Positions 1 through 10,226 of a DNA stretch of 64,000 nt are shown in pieces (positions within the stretch are counted from its first letter, which is position 1; every line of letters starts with the position of its first letter). The stretch is taken from assembly GCA_963848525.1 (NCBI GenBank), contig CAWKDZ010000004.1, positions 1 through 64,000 on the forward strand, read 5' to 3'. Source of the stretch: JACCTU01 sp963848525. Its GTDB lineage: Bacteria > Actinomycetota > Thermoleophilia > Gaiellales > Gaiellaceae. The notes under the pieces were generated by a model that was given only the letters and a program-made list of their open reading frames with translations, ran no database searches and was not told where the DNA came from. A program made the translations under genes and the position numbers.

Positions 1-525
1 GTCAGCGCAAGGTTCTTGCGCACGAGCAAGCCGACCGCGACCGCCGCGAGCAACAGCAGCGTTCGGCGCGAGAGCAGCGCGTAGAGCGCGCACCTGGCGA
101 CGACCGGCACCGCGAACGCCGTCGCGTGGAAGTCGAACAGGTTGCCGGCGAGCAGGCCCCAGAAGATCAGGACGCAGCCTGAAGATTGCGGCCGACTGCC
201 GTTCCGAGTTGTTCCTGGTCGTAGGCGAAGAGCGGGCAGACTCGCCGAGGCGAGCAGCAAGGCTTGGACGACGAGCAGGGCGCGCGGGCCGCCCAGACCC
301 AGTAGAGCGGCGCGAGCAGAAACAGCACCGGCTGGAAGTGGCCGCCGATCAGCGCTGCCGGCCTGCGCGATCGTGTGCGGGACGGCGACGTCGAACCGGC
401 TGTAGCCCCACACCATCGCGTTGTAGAGCCCGAAGGTCGTAGGCGTTGCTCCGAAGTGGTCGAAGGTGTTGGAAGACGCTCGTCGCCGCATAGCCGCCCG
501 CAGCTAGCGTCGCCAGCGTGCTCAC
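1..525 (-). CDS. DUF2079-like multi-pass membrane protein, partial and frameshifted
   Basis: The gene is cut by the left edge of the window and its frame is broken several times. Reading the minus strand across frames gives the pattern of DUF2079 predicted membrane proteins: an F-D-H-F segment, then L-Y-N-A-M-V-W-G, G-G-H-F-Q-P-V-L-F-L-L-A-P-L-Y, a V-V-Q-A-L-L-L-A-S helix, and L-F-D-F-H-A-T-A-F near the window edge. The family is thought to be GT-C-like integral membrane proteins; no reaction is assigned. GTG at 525 is only a plausible start. Bases 526-746 hold no gene that I can see. The breaks resemble the indels of the next 8 kb, so sequencing error is more likely than decay. Confidence 0.55.
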
Positions 526-746
526 AGCGCAGCAGTCGTGCTCGCTGCCTCCGCGTTTAGCGAGACCTTGCGGAGCCGTCGTCGCAGCCCGCCATTAGCC
601 AGTCCCGCTCGGGTCGCCTCCACGTTTCGATGCTACTGCGGAACTTGCGAGCGAATCTGCTGGCGGTTCGACAGCGAAGCTACCCCGGTCGGGCGCCGTT
701 AAGAGGAGCATCCCGCCAGGCGAAATGTTCCGCGGCCAACGACGCG

Positions 747-2159
747 CTACGGGCGGCGAGACGCGGTAGCGGTGTTGCGGGCGATGGTCAAGATCACGGC
801 GAGCGCGAGCGCAGTGAAGAGCGGCAAGACGTCGTACCAGCCGAGTGACCCCAAAAACGTCCGGCGCGGTTGGCGAGTACCCCTCGAGCTGCGCCGATCG
901 CAGGCGCTCCAGGACGCGTCCATCCCACGCCGCCATGGGCCGCGTGATCGTGACCGCCGTCATGATTGCGGCCGAGAAAGCGGCGATGCCCGAGCGTCGG
1001 GAACGGAGTGGACCGGTACGCAAGGCAAAGCGGAATCGCGAGGAAGGGCAGGATCGGGATCAGGTAGCGGGGGCCCGGGGCTCACGTCGCCCCAAGGGCG
1101 GAGGAATCCGGAGTCGTAGGTCACGAAGGCAAGGGCGAGGGCTCCCACGAGCATGGCCTCGGCTCGGTAGCCGCGGCGGTAGAGCAGCGGCAATCCGAAC
1201 ACGGCAGCGACGAGCTACCGGTGCCGTCGTCACAAAGCCCCAGTTGGAGAACAGCACGACACGCGCGGCGCGCAGACTCGGCGTCGCGACGCCGAACAGC
1301 CCTTCGTACTCGAAGAGCACATCGTGCCCGTATCCCCCGGGATCTGCACCGTTCCTCTGTAGGACAGGTGGGTGAACGACCCGAACGCCCAGCGGTTGAA
1401 CGTCAAGAGCGGCGCGAGGCCTGCAAGCAGGCCCGCACCGAACACCGCCACGCGGATGAAGTGTGGAGTGCGCAGCGCGGCATAGACAGCAAGCGTTACG
1501 GCGACAAGCCCAAGCGGATACTCGGTCGTGATCGCCAAGCCCGAGAGGGCTCCTGCCCCGGCAACAGCCGCCAAACGTTGCCCACCGCGTCGCTCGTTCC
1601 AGAGCAAGACGAATGCCGCAAAGCCAAGCATCGTCGAGAGTGCGTGGACGAAGAACATCGTCCCGAACGGAAGCAGCAGCGTTCCCAGGCCGATCGTGGC
1701 AGCGGAAATCGTCCCGAAGCCAGGTTCGATCCGTTCGGTCACCGCCCGGATCAGGAACAGGGTGACCGCCACTGGGAGCACCGTCCCCAACAGACCGAGC
1801 GCCCAGAGCATGTTCGTCGGATCGCCGCTCGTGCGCATGCCGCGCGCGTGCGCAGCGCAAGGTACGCGGGCAGGGTGGCAAACGCGAGAGCCGGGCGCTT
1901 TCGCAGAGTAGTAGTGGCCGTCGAACCACGCGACGTCGGGCGTGCCCACGTCTCCGACCTGGTAGCGCGTCTCGTCAACGATCGCCGTGCCGGCCGCCAG
2001 CGCCTTCACGAGGGCATAGCTCGCGTTCTGATTGGCGCCGCCGCCCTGCACCAAGAGTGCGTAGGCAGCAACGATCGAGAGCAATGCAAGAGTCGATCGC
2101 CACGTGTGACGCTCGAGCATGGCGCGCCGGAGCGGCATTCGCGCAGCGATTCTAGGCAC
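747..2159 (-). CDS. GT-C-like integral membrane protein, frameshifted
   Basis: A multi-pass membrane protein of about 470 residues. The N-terminal 250 residues read cleanly from GTG 2159: one helix (A-L-L-S-I-V-A-A-Y-A-L-L), then a loop with G-H-Y-Y-S-A-K-A-P-G, a motif I associate with actinobacterial GT39-like proteins, then alternating hydrophobic helices. The frame shifts near 1330, again near 1080 and once near 870. The tail is recovered as a clean helix ending at TAG 747 (W-Y-D-V-L-P-L-F-T-A-L-A-L-A-V-I-L). The region looks less GC-rich than its neighbours, so a different ancestry is possible. A lipid-linked-sugar transferase role is inferred from fold and context only. Confidence 0.5.
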
Positions 2160-2218
2160 GCGAGCGGTTCATGCCGGTAGCCGTCAGGCGCGGTGCACAC
2201 TAGGCTGACCCTCGCGAC

Positions 2219-3190
2219 GTGGACGCCTCTCACAGCATCTCCGCCGTCGTCCCTGTCTTCAACGCGGCCGCGACCCTGAGCACGCTCGTGAGGCGCGTCG
2301 ACGCGGTGCTTCGCGCACGTCGCCTCGGACTTCGAGGTCGTGCTCGTCAACGACGGCAGCGCGGACGCGCAGCTGGGCAGCGGATCGAGGAGCTCGCGGC
2401 GCGCGAACCCGCGCTTCCGCGGGCTCGACCTGATGCGCAACTACGGCCAGCACAACGCGCTGCTCGCCGGCATCCGCGCCGCGCGCACGCGACGTCGTCG
2501 TCACGCTCGACGACGACCTCCAGAACCCGCCCGAGGAGATCCCGAAGCTGCTCGCGGAGCTCGACGCCGGGCTTCGACGTCGTCTACGGCAGCGCGGACG
2601 AGCCCGGCAGTTCGGGTTCTGGCGCGACGTCGGCCACGTCGATCACGAAGCTCGCGCTGCGCGGGGCGATCGGCAGCGAGATCGGCGAGCAAGGTGAGCG
2701 CGTTCCGCGCGTTCCGCACCGACCTGCGCGACGCGTTCGCCGAGCTACGGCGGCGCCGTACGTCTCGATCGACGTCCTGCTGTCCTGGGGGACGACGCGC
2801 TTCGCCGCGGTGCCGGTGCGCGCACGACGCGCGCGCCGAGGGGCAGCTCGAGCTACACGTTCGGCGCGGCTCGCGACGCACGCGCTCAACGTGATGACCG
2901 GCTTCAGCACGCGGCCGCTGCGGATCGCGAGCCTCGATCGGCGTCGCCTTCACGCTGTTCGGCGTGGTCGTGCTCGCGGTCGTCGTGATCCGCTACGTCT
3001 CGTCGAGGGCGGAAGCGTGCCGGGCTTCCCGTTCCTCGCCTCGATGATCGCGATCTTCTCGGGGGCGCAGCTGCTGACGCTCGGCGATCATCGGCGAGTA
3101 CCTCGCGCGCATGCACGTGCGCGTGATGGATCGGCCCGCCTACACGGTGCGCGAGGAGGTCGGCGCGGAGCGCGCGAGGAGGTCGGAGCG
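2219..3190 (+). CDS. GT2 polyprenyl-phosphate glycosyltransferase (ArnC/GtrB-like), frameshifted
   Basis: The GT-A nucleotide-binding fold is visible across frames: S-A-V-V-P-V-F-N-A-A at the N-terminus, F-E-V-V-L-V-N-D-G-S, R-N-Y-G-Q-H-N-A-L-L-A-G, and the metal-binding L-D-D-D-L-Q-N-P-P-E-E. Two C-terminal transmembrane helices follow (F-T-L-F-G-V-V-V-L-A-V and G-A-Q-L-L-T-L-G), then I-G-E-Y-L-A-R. This architecture is typical of enzymes that load a sugar onto undecaprenyl phosphate on the cytoplasmic face, with the GT-C proteins of the locus as possible users. Start GTG 2219. At least seven single-base breaks occur, mostly extra bases; the 3' end is approximate because the join to the next gene is also shifted. 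Confidence 0.7.
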
Positions 3191-3927
3191 CCTGGAAGCT
3201 CGGCGCCGGCGTGCTCCTGCCGTGGGACACGGAGTTCTGGGGCGTGCGCATCGCTCGCGTCGAGGGCGGCACGCTGACGCCGGCAGCGCGTCGCGCGAGC
3301 TCGACGCGTGGGCGGCGGCGAACGAGGTCGACTGCCTGTACTTCCTCGCCGACGCCGAGGACGCGGCGACTCGGCGCACGCGGCCGAGGACGCCGGCTTC
3401 CGGCTGATGGACGTCCGCGTCGAGCTCGCGCGCGGACGCGCTCGGGCGCGAACAGGTCGAAGGCGTGCGCGAAGCGTCGCGCCGAGCGACCACGACGGCG
3501 CTGCGCGCGATCGCGCGCTCGAGCCACGGCGACGACGCGCTTCTACGCCGACCCGAACTTCCCCGACGAGCGCTGCGACGACCTCTACGACACGTGGATC
3601 ACGCGCAGAGCCTCGGAGGGCTGGGCGCAGCACGTCGTCTCGTCGCCGACGCCGGCGGACGGCGCGGCCGGGCTACGTCTCGTGCCACCTCGACGAGGCG
3701 AGCGCGGGCTCGATCGGGCTGATCGCGGTCGACCGAGTCGGCGCGCGGGGCGCGGTCTCGGGCTCGCGCTCTCGCGCGCCGCGTCGACTGGTGCGCCGCG
3801 AACGGCGCCGAGGACGATGTCGTCGTCACGCAGGGACGGAACGTCCAGGCGCTGAGCGACGTTCGAGCGCGCCGGCTTCCAGGTCCAGTCGCTCGGGCTC
3901 TGGTTCCACAAGTGGTACGAGCGTTGA
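3190..3927 (+). CDS. WecD/RffC-like GNAT acetyltransferase, frameshifted
   Basis: Probable acetyl-CoA-dependent N-acetyltransferase for a dTDP-4-amino-4,6-dideoxyhexose. Pieces from three frames assemble into a WecD-like protein: L-P-W-D-T-E-F-W-G-V-R-I-A-R near the N-terminus (WecD has W-E-N-A-F-F-G-V), a middle R-F-Y-A-D-P-N-F segment followed by L-Y-D-T-W-I (WecD R-F-Y-A-Q-W-I region), then G-Y-V-S-C-H-L, a G-L-I-A-V strand and a W-F-H-K-W-Y-E-R C-terminus. It immediately precedes and overlaps a WecE-like aminotransferase, the same pairing as in enterobacterial common antigen operons, which makes the call much firmer. The start is not resolved because of indels; TGA is at 3925-3927. Confidence 0.68.
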
Positions 3928-5083
3928 CCGAGCTGCAGGATCCCGTTCAACCGGGCGAGCCTGCTCGGCCACGAGCTCGAGCTCGTCCGCAGGCGGTCGC
4001 GAACGGCCACATCTCCGGCGACGGGCCGTTCACGCGGCGCTGCGAGGAGCTGCTCGAGCGCGAGCTCGGCGTCGACGCGCGCGCTGCTGACGACGTCGTG
4101 CACGCACGCGCTCGAGATCGCGGCGCTCCTGCTCGACCTCGGGCCCGGCGACGAGGTCATCGTGCCGTCGTTCACGTTCGTCTCGACCGCCAACGCGTTC
4201 GCGCTGCGCGGCGCGCAGCCGGTCTTCGCCGACGTCCGCCCCGACACGCTCAACCTCGACGAGCGCGCGCTCGACGACGCTCGTCACGCGAGCGCACGCG
4301 CGCGATCGTGCCCGTCGCACTACGCCGGCGTCGGCTGCGAGATGGACGCGATCTGCGCGATCGCCGGCGCGCGTCGGCGCGGCCGTCATCGAGGACAACG
4401 CGCACGGGCTCTTCGGCACGCTACCGCGGCCGGCCGCTCGGCACGCTTCGGCGCGCTCGCGACGCAGAGCTTCCACGAGACGAAGAACGTCACCTGCGGC
4501 GAGGGCGGCGCGCTGATCGTCAACGACGCCGCGCTCGTCGAGCGCGCCGAGATCGCTGCGCGAGAAGGGCACGAACCGCAGCCGGTTCTTCCGCGGCCAG
4601 GTCGACAAGTACACGCTGGGTCGACGCTCGGCTCGAGCTACGTGCCGTCGGACCTGCTCGCCGCGTTCCTCTTCGCGCAGCTCGAGGCGCGCGAGCGGAT
4701 CCAGGCCGCGCGCGCGGCGCGATCTGGGAGCGCTACGACGCAGCGCGCTCGCGCGCCTGGGCCGCCGAGCACGGCGTCGCGCCTGCCGTTCGTGCCCGAG
4801 CACTGCGAGCAGCGCTTCCACATGTTCTACGTGCTGCTGCCCGACGCTCGAGCGCGCGCACGCGGCTGATCGACGCACCTGCGCGAGCGCGGGATCCTCG
4901 CCGTCTTCCACTACCTGCCGCTCCACCTCTCCGAGATGGGGCGCGCGCTACGGCGGCCGCGAGGGCCAGTGCCCCGTGACCGAGGACGTCGCCGACCGCC
5001 TCGTGCGGCTGCCGTTCTACACCGGTCTCGCGGAGGCGGAGCAGGACGAGGTGATCGAGGCCGTGCTGAGTTCGCCGCCGTGA
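3924..5083 (+). CDS. dTDP-4-amino-4,6-dideoxygalactose transaminase (WecE/RffA-like), frameshifted
   Basis: PLP-dependent DegT/DnrJ/EryC1/StrS aminotransferase that would convert dTDP-4-keto-6-deoxyglucose to dTDP-4-amino-4,6-dideoxygalactose. Similarity to E. coli WecE as I recall it runs end to end: I-P-F-N at the start, S-G-D-G-P-F-T-R-R-C, P-S-F-T-F-V-S-T-A-N-A-F, V-P-V-H-Y-A-G-V, F-H-E-T-K-N-V-T with the Schiff-base lysine, R-S-R-F-F-R-G-Q-V-D-K-Y-T-W, and A-V-F-H-Y-L-P-L-H near the end. Removing single bases near 4279, 4289, 4317, 4369, 4421 and 4446 restores the frame. Probable start TTG 3924, overlapping the WecD-like stop. RmlA/RmlB, needed upstream, are not in the window. Confidence 0.82.
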
Positions 5084-5848
5084 CTGAGCGGCTACGACGA
5101 CGCGCTCTTCGAGCGCGCTCGCCGAGGTCGAGCCGCGAGAGCTTCTGGTTCCGCGCGCGCAACCGGCTGATCGTCTCGACACGGTCCGCCGCCACTTCCC
5201 GGACGCGCGCGAGCCTGCTCGAGCTCGGCTGCGGCACCGGGGTCGTGCTCGCGGCGCTCCGCGAGGCGCTTCCCGGGCTGGCGGCTCGTCGGCGTCGGAG
5301 CTCTACGACGGAAGGGCTCGCGGTCGCGCGGCGCGGCTCGCCGCGACGTCGAGCTCGTGCAGGCGCGACGCGCGGCGCGCTGCCGTACGACGCGGCGAGT
5401 TCGACGTCGTCGGCGCGTTCGACGTGCTCGAGCACGTGCGAGGACGACGCGGCGGTGCTCTCGCAGATGCACGCGCGCCGCGCGCGACCGGGCGGCGGCG
5501 TCGTCGTGCTCGTGCCGCAGCACCCGCGCCTCTGGAGCGACGATGGACGACGTCGCGCACCACGTCCGCCGCTACACGCCGGCGCGAGCTGGTCGGCAAG
5601 GTGCGTGCGCGCCGGCTTCGCGTCGAGCACGTCGACCTCGTTCGTCTCGGCGCTGCTGCCGGCGATGGTCGCTCTCCCGCGTCGCGCGGCGCATCTCGCC
5701 GCGGCCGTACGACCCGGTCGCGGAGCTGCGCCCGGGCGCGCTGAACGGCGTCTTCGAGCGGATCCTCGACGGCGAGCGGCGGCTGATCGAGCGCGGCGTC
5801 TCGCTGCCGTTCGGCGGGTCGCTGCTCGTCGTCGGGCGCAAGGTCTAG
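5080..5848 (+). CDS. Class I SAM-dependent methyltransferase, frameshifted
   Basis: A Rossmann-fold methyltransferase. Motif I reads L-L-E-L-G-C-G-T-G-V-V-L, followed by an acidic strand, the F-D-V-V-G-A-F-D-V-L-E-H post-motif, then L-R-P-G-G-G-V-V-V-L-V-P-Q-H-P and H-H-V-R-R-Y-T. The 3' third (from about 5650) reads cleanly to TAG 5848. GTG 5080 overlaps the WecE stop by four bases. Several extra bases break the first two thirds. The substrate is unknown; a sugar or lipid-linked intermediate of this locus is the natural guess. Confidence 0.7.
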
Positions 5849-5859
5849 CCTCTAGCGCG

Positions 5860-7617
5860 ATGTGCGGGATCCTCGGAGTCGTCGGCGCCGCGCCGCCGGG
5901 CGCGCTCGACGCGGTCGAGCTGCTGCGCCACCGCGGGCCGGACGGCGACGGTCGCTGGGTCGGCGCGGCGCGGCGCTCGCGATGCGCCGGCTCGCGATCA
6001 TCGACCTCGAGACGGGCGACCAGCCGGTCGCGAACGAGGCGCGGCGACGTCGTCGCGGTCGTCAACGGCGAGCTCTACAACTACCGCGAGCTGCGCGCCG
6101 AGCTCGACGCGAAGGGCACACGTCTTCCGGGGCGACCGGCGACGTCGAGCTCGTGCCGCACCTCTACGAGGAGCACGGCGAGCGCTTCGTCGAGCGCCTG
6201 CGCGGGATGTTCGCGCTCGCGCTCTGGGACGAGTCGCGCGAGCGGCTCGCTGCTCGCGCGCGACCGCTTCGGGATCAAGCCGCTCTACCTCGCCGAGCTC
6301 GAGGACGGCGCGCTCGCGTTCGCGTCCGAGCTGCGCGCCGCTGCTCGCGCTCGGCGCCTCCGCCGAGCCGAGGACCCCGAGGCCGTCGCCGACTACCTCG
6401 TGCTCGGCTACGTGTCGGGCGAGCGGACGGGGCTCCTCGGCGCGCGGCAGCTCGCTGCCCGGCCCGGCTGCTCGTGCACGAGCGACGGGCGCACGCGCGA
6501 GGAGCTCTAGTGGACGCGCGGAGCCGCCGCGAGGCGCCGGTCGAGGAGACGCTCGCGGGCCGGTCCGCTGCACCTGCGCTCGGACGTGCCGCTCGCCGTG
6601 CTCCTCTCCGGCGGCCTCGACTCGTCGCTGATCGCGTCGCTCGCGGCCGCCGAGCTCGAGGAGCCGCTGCGGACCTTCACCGTCGGGTTCGCCGACGCCG
6701 AGCACGACGAGCGCGAGCCGGCGCGCGCGGTCGCGCAGGCGATCGGCACGCCGCCACGAGGAGCTGCTCGTCGAGACGAACGTCGCCGACGACCTGCCGG
6801 CGATCGCCGCCGCGCTCGAGCAGCCGCTCGCCGACGCGCGCCGCGATCCCGCTCTGGTACCTCTGCCGCGCCGTCGCGGCCGAGGTCAAGGTCGCGCTCG
6901 CGGGCGACGGCGGCGACGAGGTCTTCGGCGGCTACTCGCGCTACGCGTGGGACCCGGTCGCGGCGCGTCTGCGCCTGCTCGCGCCGCTCGGGCGGCTCGT
7001 CCCCGAGCGCGGCGGCCGCAAGAGCGTCGTGCGCCGGGCCTCGAAGCTGCTCCGCCACGCGGCGAAGCCCGAGGCCGCTCGCTACCTCTCCTGGTTCGCA
7101 CTGACGGACGGCGACGCTCGCGCGCACGTGTTCGAGCGCCTGTTCGCGGAGGCGCCCGACGGCCTGACGAAGCTCGGGCGCCTGCAGTGGGTCGACCTGC
7201 AGCTCGTTCGTCGCCGACGACCTGATGCTGAAGGCCGACAAGCTCTAGCATGGCGCACTCGCTCGAGCTGCGCGTGCCGTTCCTCGACCACCGGTCGTCG
7301 AGGCGGGGCTCTTCCTGGACGACGGCGAGAAGGTGCGCGGCGTGCGGACGAAGGTCGCGATCCGCCGGCTCGTCGAGCGCCGGCTCGGCGCGGCGATCGC
7401 GCGCCGGCCGAAGCAGGGCTTCGACCCGTCCCGGTCGAGCGGTGGCTGCGCGGGGAGCTGCGCGACCTCGCCGGCGACGCGCTCGCCTCGCTCGACGGGC
7501 TCGTCGATCGGCACGCGCGCCGAGCGCGCGACGCCGGCGCAGGCGTACGCGTTGACGATGCTCTCGCTCTGGCGTCACGGCCTGGAGTCGCGCGCGCGTG
7601 AGCTCGTACGCCACTGA
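5860..7617 (+). CDS. Asparagine synthase-like glutamine amidotransferase, frameshifted
   Basis: Class II glutamine amidotransferase (asparagine synthase B family). The start M-C-G-I-L-G-V-V places the nucleophilic cysteine at residue 2, and R-H-R-G-P-D-G-D and V-N-G-E-L-Y-N-Y complete the glutaminase half. The synthetase half shows the pyrophosphate loop V-L-L-S-G-G-L-D-S-S-L, A-G-D-G-G-D-E-V-F-G-G-Y and M-A-H-S-L-E-L-R-V-P-F. About ten indels break it, and two TAG triplets (near 6508 and 7246) lie exactly where family members read E-L-Y-W and K-L-S-M-A-H, so they are probably errors. In polysaccharide loci such proteins often amidate sugar carboxylates rather than aspartate. A second, intact copy lies at 43119-44969. 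Confidence 0.78.
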
Positions 7618-8406
7618 CGGCCAAGCGCTCGAGCGCGCCCGCCCGTTCGTCGCCCGCGCGCGCAGCGTCGTCCGGAACGCGGTCGTGGGCGCGCTGTCGC
7701 TGCTGCCGCGGACTCCGGGCGCGGCGTGCGGATCGTCGCACTACCACTACGTCTTCGACGACGAGCGCGAGCGCTTTCGGCAGCAGCTCGCGTACCTCGC
7801 GCGCGAGTTCGACGCCGGTGTCGCTCTCCGAGGCGGTCGAGCGGCTGCGGCTCGGGCGCGCGGACGGCGACGAGATCGTCGTCACGTTCGACGACGGGTT
7901 TCGCAACCAGCTCACGAACGCGGCCCCGGTGCTCGCCGAGCACGGCTTCAACGCGTGCTTCTTCCTCGTCACCGACCTCGTGGAAGCGACCCCCGACGCG
8001 GCGCGGGCGTTCTGCCGCGAGCGGCTGCACCTGCCGCTGCCCGTCGAGCCGCTCGACTGGGACGACGCGGCGCGGCTGCTCGAGCTCGGGCACGAGGTCG
8101 GCTCGCACTCGAGCTCGCACCGCGTGCTCACGGAGCTCGAGCCGGACGCAGCTCGCGGAGGAGCTGGCGACCTCGCGCGACCGGCTCTCGCTGCGCCTCG
8201 GCGCGGTGCGGCACTTCAGCGTCCCGTACGGCGAGCGCGGGCGCTTCTCCGAGGCCGTCGCCGAGGCCGTGCGGACGGCGGGCTACGAGAGCTGCGTGAC
8301 GGCGATCCGGGGCCGCAACACGTCGGCGCTCGACCTCTACGCGCTGCGGCGCCACCACCTGAGCGCGCGCTGGCCGCTGCGCGAGCTCGAGTACTTCCTC
8401 GCGTGA
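7598..8406 (+). CDS. Polysaccharide deacetylase (NodB domain), frameshifted
   Basis: Metal-dependent deacetylase of the carbohydrate esterase 4 type. The catalytic base/metal motif is V-T-F-D-D-G-F-R-N near residue 90, and the metal histidines lie in G-S-H-S-S-S-H-R (H-x3-H) about 80 residues later; a V-P-Y-G-E-R-G-R segment fits the next motif. GTG 7598 overlaps the preceding gene by 20 bases, and TGA 8404-8406 overlaps the next start. At least two indels (near 7820 and 8150) split it over three frames. No signal peptide is seen, so it may act on a cytoplasmic lipid-linked intermediate. Paralogue at 38002-38886. Confidence 0.75.
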
Positions 8407-9108
8407 ACGTCGTCGTCCTGACGCGCAACCCCGGCGGGATCGCTTCGCGCTTCCTCGCGCGACGACCCGGCGCCGGTGATCCTGGACGAGGGCGAGGGTG
8501 CCGACCTGCGCCGGAAGCTGCGGAAGCTGCGCCGCGTCGGGCTGACCGCCGCCCCGGTCGGGCTCGCGCTGCGGCGCGCGTACGCCGGCGCCGGCGAGGG
8601 GCCGCCGCTCGAGGAGGTCGCGACCGAGGTCGTGCGCGTGCCGACGCTGAACGGGGAGGAAGCGCGCGCGGCGCTGCGCCGGCTCGGCGCCGACGTCGCG
8701 CTCTCGCTCGACAACGCGCTGATCGGCGAGGCGACGTTCGCGCTCCCGTCGCACGGCACGATCAACGTCCACCACGGCGAGGTGCCCGGCTACCGCGGCG
8801 GCCCGCCGGTGTTCTGGGAGCTCGCCGACGGCCGCGACACGGTCGGCTTCACGGTCCACCGCATCGACGCCGGCATCGACACGGGGCCGGTGCTCGCGAG
8901 CGGCTCCGTCCCGATCGAGCGGCGCGCGACGCTGACCGAGACGCTCGCGGCGACGATCCCGCGGCTGCACGAGGCGAGCCTCGACGCGCTCGAGCGCGTG
9001 CTCGACGAGGGACGCTTCGAGGGAGCGCCGCAGCCGGCCGGCGGACGCCACCGGACGACGCCCACGCTGCGGGACTACCGGCGCGTGCGGCGGGCGCTGC
9101 GCGACTAG
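8403..9108 (+). CDS. Formyltransferase-family enzyme, probably sugar N-formyltransferase
   Basis: Formyl-tetrahydrofolate-dependent transferase of the methionyl-tRNA formyltransferase fold. The catalytic Asn-His-Asp set is visible: T-I-N-V-H-H-G near residues 121-123 and I-D-T-G-P-V-L near residue 159, with the family loop V-P-G-Y-R-G-G-P-P-V-F-W between them. It is shorter (about 235 aa) than Fmt and lacks the tRNA-binding C-domain, which fits sugar N-formyltransferases acting on 4-amino-4,6-dideoxyhexoses. A 4-aminosugar transaminase lies 3.3 kb upstream in the same run, a plausible substrate source. GTG 8403 overlaps the deacetylase stop; one extra base near 8462 breaks the N-terminus. Confidence 0.72.
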
Positions 9109-9118
9109 CATCGCCGCG

Positions 9119-10226
9119 GTGCTGATCCTGAAGACGCTCTTCTGGGGCTCGCTCGGCGCGCTCGCGTGGACGCACGTCGGCTACCCGGCGGCCGCGTCGC
9201 TCGCTGCCCGCGTCCGGCCGCGGCCCGTGCGCAAGGGCGGCGCGCTGCCGCCGGTCTCCGTGATCGTGGCCGCGCACGACGAGGAGGCCGTGATCGAGCG
9301 GCGGCTCGAGAACCTGCTCGCGCTCGACTACCCGGAGGAGAAGCTCGAGGTCGTCGTCGCCTCCGACGCGTCCACCGATGCGACGGACGACATCGTCGCG
9401 CGCGTCGCCGAGCGCGACCGTCGGGTCCGCCTCGTCCGCTGCCCGCGCGGCGGGAAGGTCGCCGCGCAGGACCGCGCAGTGCGCGAGACGAACGGCGAGC
9501 TCGTCGCCTTCTCGGACGCGAACGCGACGTGGGCCGCGCCGGCGCTGCGCAGGCTCGTGCGCAACTTCGCCGACCCCGACGTCGCGTACGTCTGCGGACA
9601 GCTACGGCTCGACGAGGCAGAGGGGACGAACCGCGAGGGCGCGTACTGGCGCTACGAGCTCGGCGTCCGCGAGGCCGAGTCGGCGCTGCACTCGGTCACC
9701 GGCGGCAACGGCTCGATCTACGCCGTGCGGCGCGACGACTACGTCGAGGTCGATCCGCGCTTCGGCCACGACCTCTCGTTCCCGTACCTGATGGTGCAGC
9801 GCGGGCGCCGCGCCGTCTACGAGCCTGAGGCGATCGCGTTCGAGAAGCCGACGCCCGACCTCGAGGACGAGTACCGCCGCAAGGTGCGGATGTTCGAGCA
9901 CTGCTGGGCGATCGTGCTCGAGGGTCGGATGCTGCGCGGGCTCGACCCGGTCTACCTCGCGCAGCTGGTCTCGCACCGGCATCTCCGCTACGCGAGCGGC
10001 CTGCTCCACCTGACCGCGCTCGCCGCCAACGCCGCGCTGCTCGGTCGAGGGCGCCGCCTATCGCGCGCTCTTCGCGGCCCAGCTCGCGTTCCTCGGCGTC
10101 GCAGCCGCACGCCCGGGACTGCCGCGCTACTACGTGCTCGTCACGTGGGCGACCGTCGAAGCCCTCCGGGGCTACCTTCGCGCCGGGGTGCCGGCGGTCT
10201 GGGACAAGGCGGCGGGGACGCGATGA
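9119..10226 (+). CDS. GT2 membrane glycosyltransferase, one frameshift near 10045
   Basis: Processive-type GT2 with an N-terminal membrane helix, then P-P-V-S-V-I-V-A-A-H-D-E-E, V-V-A-S-D-A-S-T-D-A-T, F-S-D-A-N-A-T-W (the metal-binding position), and V-T-G-G-N-G-S-I-Y before the C-terminal membrane part. Q-R-G-R-R and further helices complete it. An extra base near 10045 makes the raw reading frame run on into the next gene as an apparent 680-residue fusion; restoring it gives L-L-G-E-G-A-A-Y-R-A-L-F and a stop at 10224-10226 that overlaps the next ATG. The fusion is therefore an artefact. Start GTG 9119. Confidence 0.8.

Noticed and set aside
5860..7617. Two in-frame TAG codons in the first asparagine synthase-like gene as evidence of a pseudogene or recoding
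   Set aside because: They fall within the indel-rich region exactly where homologues have Y-W and L-S-M-A, so sequencing error explains them more simply.
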